Assembly: GCF_002019665.1 (NCBI RefSeq)
Contig: NZ_KV917375.1
Span: 3,981,445-4,045,444, forward strand
Origin: Sutcliffiella halmapala
Lineage (GTDB): Bacteria > Bacillota > Bacilli > Bacillales > Bacillaceae_I
Length of the DNA stretch: 64,000 nt
Direction: 5' to 3'
The position numbers and the translations under genes were made by a program. Numbering within the stretch: position 1 is the first letter of the stretch; every line of letters starts with the position of its first letter. The notes below the pieces were generated by a model. That model searched no databases. It saw only the letters and a list, made by a program, of their open reading frames with translations, and was not told where the DNA came from. Below, in pieces: positions 8,469 through 17,547 of this stretch.

Positions 8469-9755
8469 TTAACTGTGAACTGACTTTGCAGATGAATGAA
8501 ACTTGGTTTTACGTCCCGTTTCCTGACGCACTTCTTTAATAGACATCACTCCCAGCAGACCAATCATAGAAAAGACAACTGGAGTAATAAAACCAATGTA
8601 GTATCCATCCCCTATACTCCCTGTAGCAGTCTGAAAATGATCCAATACGACTCCAAAAATACTTGGTAACAAAACAGCGCTTAGAAATCCACCCGTATTG
8701 GCAAATCCAGAAACAATTCCCGCTTCACTTATAGGAAAGGTTTGACGAACGACCGCAAAGGTTAAGGCACTTGCCCCAAATCCAAAGCCAATAATAAAGA
8801 AAAGCGCAATGAGCAGATAGTATGGCGGACTTCCTTTAAATAAAAGGAAGCATGCCCAACACAATAAAATAGTGAAATGAACCACAACGTAAGAGCGTTT
8901 AATCGCTCCCAAGCGACTTGTCATCCAACTTGCTAGAGGAGCACCAATAATGGCTCCGGTAAGACCGATCATAATCAGCTGACTCGCCTCTGATCGTGAC
9001 ATTCCATACACATTCATGCCAAATGGTACTGCCCATGATCCGATAAATCCGATATAAGCCCCGACCACCCCAAAGTGACAAAAAAACAAAGCCCACGCTT
9101 GTCGCGTTGAAAAGATCCTTTTTAGTAGATCCAACATTTTTTCACGTTGTTCCTCATTTTTTTCAGATGTGTATTCCAATTGTTTTGGCTTTGTTATAAG
9201 TACAAAATACAGAAGAATGCCGCATAGACACAGCAATACTCCAGCCGTAAAAAACGCTCCCCTCCAACCAAGTAAGTCTATCCAGGCTGAGAAAGGAACC
9301 GTCGCTAAAAGGAATCCTAGACTTCCGAACATTCCTGCCCAACCGATTAATCGAATAAATTCCTTGCCCTTAAACCATTGTCCCAAAATCAACACCATAT
9401 TGACCCAGATAGTCGCGTCCCCTACTCCCGTTAGAATCCGAGCAAAAAACAGAACAAATTCATGTGTACCAAGGCTGTAAATAATAGTACCAATACCTGT
9501 AAAGATAGCACCCATAATGAGAAAAAAATTTGGCCCATAACGATCAGCCAAAATCCCCATCGGAATTTGCAATCCCGTGTATACAAAAAATTGAACACTT
9601 GTCAGTAACCCAATGGTTGAAGCCGTTACACTGAAATCTCTCATCACTTGATCTGTAATTAAACCCGGAGCAGTCCGCTGGCTAGCCATTAATAAATATG
9701 TAAACAAGACAGAAGCAAAAACAACCCATCTAAACCTACTATTTTGTTTGTCCAC
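8469..9755 (-). CDS. MFS transporter, 12 helices
   Basis: Major facilitator superfamily carrier of 428 residues with 12 predicted helices and a central cytoplasmic loop near residues 195-215. The loop 2-3 signature appears as GILADRYGPNF (about residues 67-77), and GWRGAFF at the start of helix 6 resembles sugar-phosphate/organic-anion permeases. The first segment (ASQRTAPGLITDQVMRDF) resembles anion:cation symporters and NarK/GudP-like carriers, so an organic anion substrate is possible but unproven. GTG start with AGGAG 8 nt upstream. Monocistronic, with a strong terminator immediately downstream. Confidence 0.85.
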   Translation of the reverse strand: MDKQNSRFRWVVFASVLFTYLLMASQRTAPGLITDQVMRDFSVTASTIGLLTSVQFFVYTGLQIPMGILADRYGPNFFLIMGAIFTGIGTIIYSLGTHEFVLFFARILTGVGDATIWVNMVLILGQWFKGKEFIRLIGWAGMFGSLGFLLATVPFSAWIDLLGWRGAFFTAGVLLCLCGILLYFVLITKPKQLEYTSEKNEEQREKMLDLLKRIFSTRQAWALFFCHFGVVGAYIGFIGSWAVPFGMNVYGMSRSEASQLIMIGLTGAIIGAPLASWMTSRLGAIKRSYVVVHFTILLCWACFLLFKGSPPYYLLIALFFIIGFGFGASALTFAVVRQTFPISEAGIVSGFANTGGFLSAVLLPSIFGVVLDHFQTATGSIGDGYYIGFITPVVFSMIGLLGVMSIKEVRQETGRKTKFHSSAKSVHS

Positions 9756-9880
9756 TGATTTCTACTCCTGTTAGTTTTTACTCTTATGTATATGGGCTTC
9801 TTGGAACAGTAGAAGGCTTTAATTCAATTCAATAAAAACAAACATGGCTTTAATTGTAAAGTAGTTTTTGAGCGTAAATA

Positions 9881-9909
9881 AAAACGCTTGGAAATAATCC
9901 AAGCGTTTT
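9881..9909 (-). terminator. Terminator of the dicarboxylate symporter gene
   Basis: AAAACGCTTGG pairs with CCAAGCGTTTT around a 7-nt loop, with T and A runs on the two flanks. It is 54 nt past the symporter stop. Confidence 0.75.
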
Positions 9910-9962
9910 TTCACAATTTTCATTTGATGTTTCTCTTCTAACTTTTTACTTACGTTTTACGC

Positions 9963-11198
9963 TTACATTTTGTTTGTCTCTTGATTTTCGTAGTGTTTAT
10001 CCTCTGACTTCTGAACCATAACCGCACATGCAGCATCACCTGTAATATTAACAGCTGTACGTGTCATGTCTAGTATACGGTCAACAGCTAGGACTAAGGC
10101 AATCCCTTCTACTGGTAAACCAACAGATGTTAAAACCATTGTTAGCATGATAATCCCGACACCAGGAACTCCTGCTGTACCAATACTTGCTAAAGTAGCC
10201 GTTAAGATAACAATGAGTAAATCTGTAAATGTAAGATCTATCATATACACTTGAGCGATAAATATAGTTGCAACAGCTTGCATAATTGCTGTTCCGTCCA
10301 TGTTAATCGTCGCACCTAGTGGTTGGACAAAACTACTAACCGACTTAGAGATCTTTAAATTCTCTTGAGCAGTCTGCATCGCTACTGGTAAAGTTGCATT
10401 ACTACTTGACGTACTAAAGGCAACGAACATCGCTGGTGAAAACTGTTTGAAAAACTCAATTGGATTACGTTTCCCCAAAATCGCAACGGTTGATCCATAA
10501 ACGAGAACAGTGTGTAAAAATAAGGCTACAAAAATAGAAATCATATATAAGAACATGGCTTGTAAAGCTGAAAAACCAAGCTTTCCTATTGCCGATGCAA
10601 TTAATGCGAATGCTCCATATGGAGCTATACGCATAACGAGTCCTACAAGGTACATCATAATCTCATTACCTTGTTCTACTAATTTTAAAACTCCTTTAGT
10701 TTTATCCCCTAGTCTTGCCATCGCAAATCCAATAAGAACCGCGAACGTAATAATCGGAAGCATATCACCATTAGCCATCGAATCAATAGGGTTCTTTGGA
10801 ATAATGTTCAATAACGTTTCCATTACTGGAGGTGGGTCCCCTACTTCAATATTGGCTGCTTCCGTTTCAAAGGATCCACCTGCACCAGGTTGAATGATAT
10901 AAGCTACTGAAAGCCCAATAGCAAGCGCAAGGGTAGTAGTAATTAAGAAATAGCCAACTGTTTTCCCACCAATTCTCCCAAGCTTTTTAGGATCACTAAG
11001 CCCAGCAGTTCCTAAAATGATGGAAAAAAACACAAGCGGGACGACTAGCATCGTGATCGAGTTTAGGAACACGGAACCGACAGGAACTAGGATATAATTA
11101 TCCGCAAATTTAAAGGCTTCAGGTGCAAAAATATTAAACCCTAAACCAGTTATTAAACCTAAAATTAATGCAATGATTATATGTTTTGTTAGTTTCAT
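9963..11198 (-). CDS. Dicarboxylate/amino acid:cation symporter (DAACS)
   Basis: Sodium- or proton-coupled uptake of glutamate/aspartate or C4-dicarboxylates. Family signatures are present: the serine-rich re-entrant loop STSSSNATLPVAM near residue 263, NMDGTAIMQ near residue 300, and AVDRILDMTRTAVNITGD near residue 370. In DAACS members the arginine in RTAVNITGD helps bind the acidic side chain. Length (411 aa) and about eight helices fit GltT/GltP/DctA. ATG 11198 has AGGGGG 6 nt upstream. Monocistronic. GltT versus DctA specificity cannot be settled from sequence alone. Confidence 0.9.
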   Translation of the reverse strand: MKLTKHIIIALILGLITGLGFNIFAPEAFKFADNYILVPVGSVFLNSITMLVVPLVFFSIILGTAGLSDPKKLGRIGGKTVGYFLITTTLALAIGLSVAYIIQPGAGGSFETEAANIEVGDPPPVMETLLNIIPKNPIDSMANGDMLPIITFAVLIGFAMARLGDKTKGVLKLVEQGNEIMMYLVGLVMRIAPYGAFALIASAIGKLGFSALQAMFLYMISIFVALFLHTVLVYGSTVAILGKRNPIEFFKQFSPAMFVAFSTSSSNATLPVAMQTAQENLKISKSVSSFVQPLGATINMDGTAIMQAVATIFIAQVYMIDLTFTDLLIVILTATLASIGTAGVPGVGIIMLTMVLTSVGLPVEGIALVLAVDRILDMTRTAVNITGDAACAVMVQKSEDKHYENQETNKM

Positions 11199-11418
11199 AA
11201 CATCCCCCTATTTCGTTATATGGACATAATTTTCTAATATAGTTAACTCTGTGTCAATGTAAGAAAATGTAAACCACTCAAAAGGGTACCGTGGGTCTAG
11301 GCACATTTCCTCACTATTTAATGGAAAAAATGTATGTAGTAATTTATTAGCTTGCGTTTAGTGATTAATTTTCATTTTATTAAAAACATTCTGAAATAAT
11401 ATGAATTTTACCATAAAT

Positions 11419-11444
11419 AAAAGCTTGGAACCTCCCAAGCTTTT
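11419..11444 (-). terminator. Terminator of the Gfo/Idh/MocA gene
   Basis: AAAAGCTTGG pairs with CCAAGCTTTT around a 6-nt loop; T runs lie on both sides. It is 49 nt beyond the oxidoreductase stop. Confidence 0.7.
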
Positions 11445-11492
11445 TTACATATTAATTATTTGTCGTTCACCTATTCTTAAGGTAAAAGATAA

Positions 11493-12572
11493 CTATTTTT
11501 TACGACTATTCACTACTTCATCAATCACATGCTGAACACTCAGGCCGCTCGCAAAGGTTGCAAGCTGACTTTCCTTTTTACCTGTGATATGGTCAATCCA
11601 TTTCCATACTTCGTTTTTATTCGTTAGTCGCCACGGACGGAATTTTTCTTCACTTGGTGGTTGATCCCATTGAAGGGCTGCTAGTCCTTGTAACTCAATC
11701 TCTTGCCACTTCTCTCCAACTTTTGCATATTGAAGGGAAGTACCAAGCTCGCAGGTTAATAAATGAAGGCTACCGTTTCGACCATGAAGCTTTATCTCAA
11801 TTGTCTGATGCTTATTCGCTTGAGGCGTCACCCAGCTAGTAGAAAATGATGCCCTCACACCTTTATTAAACTGGGCTAAGAATGATACGGAATCTGCTGC
11901 TTGGTCCTCTGTCTTTTTATTAGCAAAGTCTACTAAATTTCCATTTTCCAAGAAAAATAATGAGCCATTCACTTTTATAATTTCGTCCTGCAAAATATAC
12001 TGTGCCACGTCAATAATGTGGGACCCTAAATCTTGAAGAACACCACCAATGCCACCTTTTGAAATAGTTCCACGCCAACCAGGAGGACCATTCAATCCAT
12101 AATCACCTGAATATTCAAAATACGAATTATGCACCTCACCAATCAAACCTTCTTCTAGAATCTCTTTCAACTTTTGGATACCTGGATGCTCCCGATACGT
12201 AAAATTAATAGCATGAACGACCGAACCCTCTTTTGCGACTTCTTCCATCTCCAAAGCTTCCTTCACGTTCATTGCCATTGGCTTTTCACATATAACATGA
12301 AGGCCATTTCGGATGGCGGCTAATGTTATATCTTTATGTGTATCATTCGGCGTAACAATACAAATACCATCTAAATTCTCTTTTTCTAGCATCTCGCGAT
12401 AATCCGTATATACTTGCTCCACACCATATTTCCTCGCCATTTTCTCTGCACTTTCCCCTGTCTTACTACAAATAGCAGCGATTGTCACATCTTGATGCAT
12501 TTGAAGTACAGGTAAATACCATAAGTCTGCAAACCAACTGGCACCAACAACACCCACCTTCACTTTTCCCAA
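11493..12572 (-). CDS. Gfo/Idh/MocA-family NAD(P)-dependent oxidoreductase
   Basis: Sugar or inositol-type dehydrogenase. The N-terminal Rossmann fold starts VGVVGASWFADLWYLP (about residues 6-21), and the nicotinamide-proximal motif CEKPMAMN is near residue 96. The C-terminal domain includes GGIGGVLQDLGSHIIDVAQYIL near residue 180, where the Asp and His are the usual catalytic or substrate contacts. The length of 359 aa is normal. The start is TTG after GGAGGAGG. It lies 4 nt downstream of a truncated oxidoreductase remnant and 0.4 kb after the ABC/LacI gene set. It may therefore belong functionally to that carbohydrate cluster, although a terminator separates them. Confidence 0.88.
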   Translation of the reverse strand: MGKVKVGVVGASWFADLWYLPVLQMHQDVTIAAICSKTGESAEKMARKYGVEQVYTDYREMLEKENLDGICIVTPNDTHKDITLAAIRNGLHVICEKPMAMNVKEALEMEEVAKEGSVVHAINFTYREHPGIQKLKEILEEGLIGEVHNSYFEYSGDYGLNGPPGWRGTISKGGIGGVLQDLGSHIIDVAQYILQDEIIKVNGSLFFLENGNLVDFANKKTEDQAADSVSFLAQFNKGVRASFSTSWVTPQANKHQTIEIKLHGRNGSLHLLTCELGTSLQYAKVGEKWQEIELQGLAALQWDQPPSEEKFRPWRLTNKNEVWKWIDHITGKKESQLATFASGLSVQHVIDEVVNSRKK

Positions 12573-12576
12573 GGGA

Positions 12577-12804
12577 TTAAACCTCCTCCAAAACTACTAA
12601 TTTCCCTGTCGCAGCTGACTTTATTACACTCTCCATGATTTTTTGATTTTCGTACCCATCTTTAAAGTTAGGTACATACTTTATGAACGGTCTTGCTATA
12701 AATAATCGACAAATCTTGTCATTGAATGGTGTGATATGGTCGTATCTTGAACCTAAATAACTAATATGTAATGTTCGACTAGGACATGTAAATTCCTTCA
12801 ACAA
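12577..12804 (-). pseudogene. C-terminal remnant of a Gfo/Idh/MocA oxidoreductase
   Basis: This open frame ends in FKDGYENQKIMESVIKSAATGK, which is the typical C-terminal helix of Gfo/Idh/MocA enzymes. The Rossmann domain and catalytic core are absent, and the first 35 residues do not resemble the family. It is interpreted as the tail of a second oxidoreductase left after a deletion, immediately upstream of the intact paralogue at 11493-12572. It may still provide translational coupling. Confidence 0.55.
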
Positions 12805-12965
12805 ATGTGCGGAAAAAATAAATAGCTCTACTAATAACCAACAGGGATGCTATTTGACTGACGGAGTAGAACTTTTTGCTTTCCTAACTTATTCTTAGTG
12901 TCCCACATTACTTCAGTCAATCAAGAAGGAATCCGATGATTTTGCCGTTAGTATTGAAATATAAA

Positions 12966-13009
12966 TAGGAAAGAGGCATGTGCTATGCGTTTCACATTCC
13001 TCTTTCCTA
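12966..13009 (-). terminator. Terminator of the ABC/PHP operon
   Basis: TAGGAAAGAGG...GTG pairs with CAC...CCTCTTTCCTA (about 16 bp, one mismatch) around a loop, directly after the ATPase gene stop at 13014. Confidence 0.65.
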
Positions 13010-13013
13010 GTTT

Positions 13014-14105
13014 CTATAGAATAATTCTCTCTTCTGTAATATTATCAAAAAAGTGGCCTTTACTTACATTTAAACCTAATTTTAATTTCTCCCCAGCGGC
13101 TACATTAATATCAGGAGAAACCCGTGATATAATACTAGTTCTATTTAATTGGCAGTATAGTATTCTTTCTGCTCCCAATAGTTCAGATACTTCCACAGCT
13201 ACTTCCAGGGAGCCTGTATCCTTTAAGTGATCAAAAGGGGATAAATGCTCGGGGCGAATACCAAAAGTCATTTCTTTTTTACCGTTTAACTGTTTCTTTA
13301 GTTTTCTATACTTTTCTTCTGGCAATTTAATTAAACTATTACCTATTTTCACTCCACTTTCCGTTACTTCTGCAGGAATGAAATTCATAGCAGGGGATCC
13401 GATAAACCCTCCAACAAAGATATTATTCGGTTTTTCGTAGACTTCCTTTGGTGCACCTACCTGTTGAATAACGCCATCCTTCATGACAACTATTCGAGTT
13501 GCCATTGTCATCGCTTCGGTTTGATCATGTGTAACGTAAATCGTCGTGTTTTGTATTCGTTGATGAAGCTTTATTATTTCTGCTCTCATTTGAACCCTTA
13601 GCTTTGCATCTAGGTTTGAAAGTGGTTCGTCCATTAGAAATACTTGTGCATCCCTAACGATTGCACGTCCTAAAGCCACTCGTTGCCTTTGACCACCTGA
13701 GAGAGCTTTTGGTTTGCGATTTAAGTAAGGTTCTAAACCTAATATTCCAGCTGCCTCTAACACTCTTTTTTTGATTGTTTCTTTAGGCACCTTTCTTAAA
13801 TGAAGGCCAAATGCCATGTTTTGAAATACTGTCATATGCGGATAGAGAGCATAGTTCTGAAAAACCATAGCAATATCCCTGTCTTTAGGCTCCACATCGT
13901 TCACCCGCTTACTATTAATCAGAAGGTCGCCTTCAGAGATCTTTTCTAGACCAGCAATCATTCGTAAAGTGGTCGATTTTCCGCAACCAGACGGACCGAC
14001 AAATACGATAAATTCTCTATCTTTTATGTGAAGATTAAAGTCTTTTACTGCATTTGTATCTTTATCGTAGCTTTTATGGATGTGCTTAAGCTGAATTTCC
14101 GCCAT
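13014..14105 (-). CDS. Carbohydrate ABC transporter ATPase, MsmX/UgpC type
   Basis: Cytoplasmic ATP-binding subunit of a CUT1-type sugar importer. Walker A GPSGCGKST is near residues 38-46, the Q-loop is in AMVFQNYALYPHMTV, the signature ALSGGQRQRVALGRA is near residue 133, and Walker B is VFLMDEPLSNLDAKLR with H-loop YVTHDQTEAM. After about residue 235 comes the regulatory TOBE/OB region typical of MsmX/MalK. ATG 14105 is chosen because AAGGAGGT lies 7-8 nt upstream; an ATG at 14138 overlaps the previous gene. It is the last gene of the LacI-ABC-PHP-MFS set and probably energises the two permeases at 16677-18426. Confidence 0.93.
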   Translation of the reverse strand: MAEIQLKHIHKSYDKDTNAVKDFNLHIKDREFIVFVGPSGCGKSTTLRMIAGLEKISEGDLLINSKRVNDVEPKDRDIAMVFQNYALYPHMTVFQNMAFGLHLRKVPKETIKKRVLEAAGILGLEPYLNRKPKALSGGQRQRVALGRAIVRDAQVFLMDEPLSNLDAKLRVQMRAEIIKLHQRIQNTTIYVTHDQTEAMTMATRIVVMKDGVIQQVGAPKEVYEKPNNIFVGGFIGSPAMNFIPAEVTESGVKIGNSLIKLPEEKYRKLKKQLNGKKEMTFGIRPEHLSPFDHLKDTGSLEVAVEVSELLGAERILYCQLNRTSIISRVSPDINVAAGEKLKLGLNVSKGHFFDNITEERIIL

Positions 14106-14134
14106 TCTGTAGACCTCCTTGAAGTTAGATGATT

Positions 14135-15361
14135 TCACCTTTGAATAAATGCTTTGTTTACGCGTTTTAAGAAGTAATGCGGTAATAATCCAATTAGAAT
14201 AAGCATCATAATGAAGCCTCGAAACATCCAGACATTGTCTTCAAAATAGAAATATAAAATAAACAAAAGCAATACACTCAGAGTCCTACCTACACTTAAT
14301 GCTACCTCTCTGACTACCACTAGTTCTGTTCTTATTTTTCCATGCAGATCATACATAGAAATATTATTTAATGCTAATGTATGAAATGGCAGTTCAAATA
14401 AAGGCAAACAAATTCCGGAAATAATCCCGTACACCAGTAACGTCGTCCAGTTAACTTCTAATACTAAGCCGAATAAAGAAAGGCTTAGAAATAAATTCCC
14501 TATCAACATCATCTTCATTCTGTATTCTCCCCTCCCATATTTACCTATTAAATAGTAGGTAAATACGGAAAGGACCGTCGTTATAAAAGCAAAGCCACCA
14601 ATGATAGATTCCTTTTCTGTCAGCATAAACACCCATAGAATGATAGCGAAAGATAAGACACCTGCACGAAATGAGTTAGCGGTGAAAGCATAAGTCAAAG
14701 CCCGCCATTCTCTACTTTTATGGACTATAATTATTTCCTTCCAATAAAAAGGTTCACTTTCCTTATTCTTAGGCAACAGCAAGCTAAGTATAAAAGTAAA
14801 TAAAAAGATTAGTGCTGCTGCTGAAAATAACAGATAGTAACCTTTAAGATTGGTATAAGTTACGATAATCCAGCCTGCAAAAAGTGGACCTAGCATCTGG
14901 GAAAAGGAATTAAATATGCCGTTGACTCCATTAAACCAATCCCTGTTATGTTCCTTCGTATAATCAATGGACAAGGTATTTACTGCCATCCAATAAAATC
15001 CTGATCCTATACCGAATATAATCCCTAAGAGTATGATTGAGTTGCTAGCGGATTCCCCCAGATAGAGGATGAAAAGATAGAATAGTAATTGAAGTAGACC
15101 TCCTGTAATTAAGCCATTTCTTTTCGAACCCTTTTTGCTAATCCAACCTGCAAGTACAAAAGCTGGAAGCCAAGCAAGATACATCACTAAATTAAATAAG
15201 ACAACCTTCTCAAACTGTTCCGTTACTCTGAATAAAAATACATTCACAAAAACATTGGCTAAACTATTTGCTAAGGTATTAAAACAAGAGATGGTTAATA
15301 ATACCTTTGTTTTTTGAGAAAGTGTTGGTTGATTTAACTCTATTGCTACTGATTGCTCCAT
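14135..15361 (-). CDS. MFS transporter
   Basis: Twelve-helix MFS carrier of about 408 residues. Helix-loop structure is regular, the 2-3 loop reads GWISKKGSKRNG (about residues 83-94), and a charged linker lies near residues 200-215. It resembles uncharacterised Bacillus MFS proteins of the YqgE kind; the substrate is unknown. ATG 15361 has CGGAG 7 nt upstream, while an ATG at 15385 has no site. It lies between the PHP hydrolase and the ABC ATPase in one transcription direction with short gaps, so it may export or import the product of the hydrolase. Confidence 0.8.
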   Translation of the reverse strand: MEQSVAIELNQPTLSQKTKVLLTISCFNTLANSLANVFVNVFLFRVTEQFEKVVLFNLVMYLAWLPAFVLAGWISKKGSKRNGLITGGLLQLLFYLFILYLGESASNSIILLGIIFGIGSGFYWMAVNTLSIDYTKEHNRDWFNGVNGIFNSFSQMLGPLFAGWIIVTYTNLKGYYLLFSAAALIFLFTFILSLLLPKNKESEPFYWKEIIIVHKSREWRALTYAFTANSFRAGVLSFAIILWVFMLTEKESIIGGFAFITTVLSVFTYYLIGKYGRGEYRMKMMLIGNLFLSLSLFGLVLEVNWTTLLVYGIISGICLPLFELPFHTLALNNISMYDLHGKIRTELVVVREVALSVGRTLSVLLLFILYFYFEDNVWMFRGFIMMLILIGLLPHYFLKRVNKAFIQR

Positions 15362-15394
15362 TTTTTTCTCCGATCGTGTGAACACAATAATTTA

Positions 15395-16663
15395 TCATTC
15401 GAAATAGATGGGATTACTTAAAAGTGCAAGAGAGTAATCTTCTATCTCTTCGAAATACCTCCAGACTTCTACTCTAATAAACTTCTGGTCTTCTACAGAT
15501 ATCTTATATTCTAGGAATTCTTCTTTATTAGCTAGAATGAAGCACTTCTCTATGCCCCTATTTGTAATAATCTTGATTGTATCCCTGTCATTTAGCTTGG
15601 CTACCTTTATTAATACTTCCCTATCCACTAAAGAAGAGGTAACCTTATCTCCCATCGTATAGCCTGCGAAATTCATTTCTACAGTAGGACCCTCAGGGGA
15701 ATAGGTCAAAAATAGGTGGCCCTGATCAATCGCACTAAAAATAGATTCGGTATTCTTCCCTTCTGCATACACCCAATTAGTCGGCGCACCATGTTTCACA
15801 AAGGGATGAGGCCGATGAACATCACTTCCTCCAACAGCCACTATTCTTTTCCCTGTAACTAATTGCTGATGCCACCAATTTAGTGTTGTTTCATTATCCT
15901 TCCTCCATGGACCATTCCAAACCTCTAGCCAATTGAAGGGAGCCTGTAAATCCCACATCCAAGGGCAGTGAGTACAGTGGGGATGATTAACTACTACCCT
16001 TCCACCCTGACTCTGAACTTGTTGAAAAATCGGTTCTATTTTATCTGTCTTTTTGAGACGGAAATCAATCCCCGGATCTTTTAAGCCTAGAAGATTCGCA
16101 TGCCCCCAGCTTGTTGTTAACTCAAAACCAGGGATAAAATGAACGCTTGAATGCGGAGAAACATCATAATTCTGGCTTATTGTGTTATGATCCGTCAATG
16201 CAATAAAATCTAGGTTCTGTTCCTTTGCAATACTAATAACTTGTTCGATTGAATATGTTCCATCACTGTGAACAGTATGGGTATGCAAATCCCCTTTATA
16301 CCATTGATACTGCTTGCTGAACATGCGGATGGTGACTCTAACCGAACATTCTGTTTCACTAATTTTATATAGACCCAAAAGGACTGCCCATTCTCCACTT
16401 TCAAATGCACCGGGTAAGTAACCTGGCGTGGCATAGTCTTCTTCCACCACAAAGGATTTTCTTGCCCCACCACTCCAGCCTCTTATGCGATTTTGATCCT
16501 TTAAACCTAAATCCACCACAGAGCCCGCGGTCAATATTTCATAACTAACTTCTAACCTTTTAATGTTGTTTTTCATGTGAAATGGTATTTCTACGTATTC
16601 TCCTTGTTGATCAGGGTAAAAGTTTTTTTCTATGGTAATACATTCCACATTGTTTCCGTTCAT
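15395..16663 (-). CDS. PHP-domain metallohydrolase, CehA/McbA type
   Basis: Likely metal-dependent phosphoesterase or hydrolase. After an N-terminal beta-rich region of about 135 residues comes the PHP core: GDLHTHTVHSDGT (about residues 138-150), FIALTDHNT, FELTTSWGHANLL, VVNHPHCTHCPW and GGSDVHRPHPF. These supply the expected His/Asp metal ligands. CehA/McbA members hydrolyse varied ester, carbamate and phosphodiester bonds. In this operon it may act on the imported or secreted glycoside or phosphodiester. No signal peptide is seen, so it is probably cytoplasmic. ATG 16663 follows GGAGGG. Confidence 0.85.
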   Translation of the reverse strand: MNGNNVECITIEKNFYPDQQGEYVEIPFHMKNNIKRLEVSYEILTAGSVVDLGLKDQNRIRGWSGGARKSFVVEEDYATPGYLPGAFESGEWAVLLGLYKISETECSVRVTIRMFSKQYQWYKGDLHTHTVHSDGTYSIEQVISIAKEQNLDFIALTDHNTISQNYDVSPHSSVHFIPGFELTTSWGHANLLGLKDPGIDFRLKKTDKIEPIFQQVQSQGGRVVVNHPHCTHCPWMWDLQAPFNWLEVWNGPWRKDNETTLNWWHQQLVTGKRIVAVGGSDVHRPHPFVKHGAPTNWVYAEGKNTESIFSAIDQGHLFLTYSPEGPTVEMNFAGYTMGDKVTSSLVDREVLIKVAKLNDRDTIKIITNRGIEKCFILANKEEFLEYKISVEDQKFIRVEVWRYFEEIEDYSLALLSNPIYFE

Positions 16664-16676
16664 CCCTATCCCTCCG

Positions 16677-17546
16677 TTATTCCTTAGTTGAACCGAGCAT
16701 AATTCCTTTTACAAAGAACTTTTGTACAAATGGATAAATGAATAGTAGCGGGATAAGCGCAATCATAATCCCTGCCATTCGAACATTGTTCGTAAAGAAA
16801 TCTGCACTTGACGTAGCATCAGAAGTAATAATTAAAGAACGTAATGCTAACTGAAGCGTATATTTTTCTGGATCATTGATATACAACAAAGCGGACGTAA
16901 AGTGATTCCAACGACTTACAAACTCAAACAGGGTTATCGTCGCCAATCCCGGCAGTGCCATTGGCATGTATATTTTACGGAAGATGGTAAAATCCGATGC
17001 TCCATCCATTTTCGCTGATTCTGCAAGACTATAGGGCACGGAAAAGAAATAATTACGCATTAATAGAATACTGAAGCCAGACACCAATCCTGATATCACT
17101 AAGGAAGTGAGCGTATTCAATAAACCTAAATCCTTATTTACAATATAAAGAGGAATCATGATAGCTTCTGCAGGAATCATCATCGTGATCATGATAAAAC
17201 TAATAATCATCTTCTTTCCCGGAAGTTCTTTTTGAATCAGAACATAACCAGCCATCGAGGCCAATATGACATGTCCAACTGTTCCAAAGATAGTAACAAT
17301 GATATTATTCATAACTGGCCGCCATAGCTCAAGCCTGCTCCAAATGGTCTGATACCCTTCTAGACTAAATTGAGACGGCCACAATTTAATGCCTGGCTGC
17401 ATCGATGCAACATTGGAAGAGAATGAAACCGCCCAAGTGTTAATCAGAGGAATAATCATTACTAGTACAAGTGAAAAAAGAAAGAGCGTATTAAAAAGAT
17501 GAAATGGTTGTCTATATTCCTTCTTAGATAGAAAAAAATTCTTCAT
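16677..17546 (-). CDS. Carbohydrate ABC transporter permease (MalG/LplC type)
   Basis: Inner-membrane permease with six helices and the coupling EAA loop ESAKMDGASDFTIFRKIYMP near residues 185-204, which contacts the ATPase. The N-terminus SKKEYRQPFHLFNTLFLF and WPSQFSLEGYQTIW resemble YtcP/LplC-type permeases of the CUT1 family. ATG 17546 has GAGGAG 9 nt upstream; the start at 17564 would overlap the previous gene. It is the partner of the permease at 17548, whose stop nearly abuts this start. Confidence 0.92.
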   Translation of the reverse strand: MKNFFLSKKEYRQPFHLFNTLFLFSLVLVMIIPLINTWAVSFSSNVASMQPGIKLWPSQFSLEGYQTIWSRLELWRPVMNNIIVTIFGTVGHVILASMAGYVLIQKELPGKKMIISFIMITMMIPAEAIMIPLYIVNKDLGLLNTLTSLVISGLVSGFSILLMRNYFFSVPYSLAESAKMDGASDFTIFRKIYMPMALPGLATITLFEFVSRWNHFTSALLYINDPEKYTLQLALRSLIITSDATSSADFFTNNVRMAGIMIALIPLLFIYPFVQKFFVKGIMLGSTKE

Positions 17547-17547
17547 A

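Noticed and set aside
11280-11300. GGGTACCGTGGG resembling a T-box antiterminator core
   Set aside because: No matching specifier loop, and it sits upstream of the symporter in the wrong context. The match is short and fails the T-box GGGTGGTACCGCG consensus.
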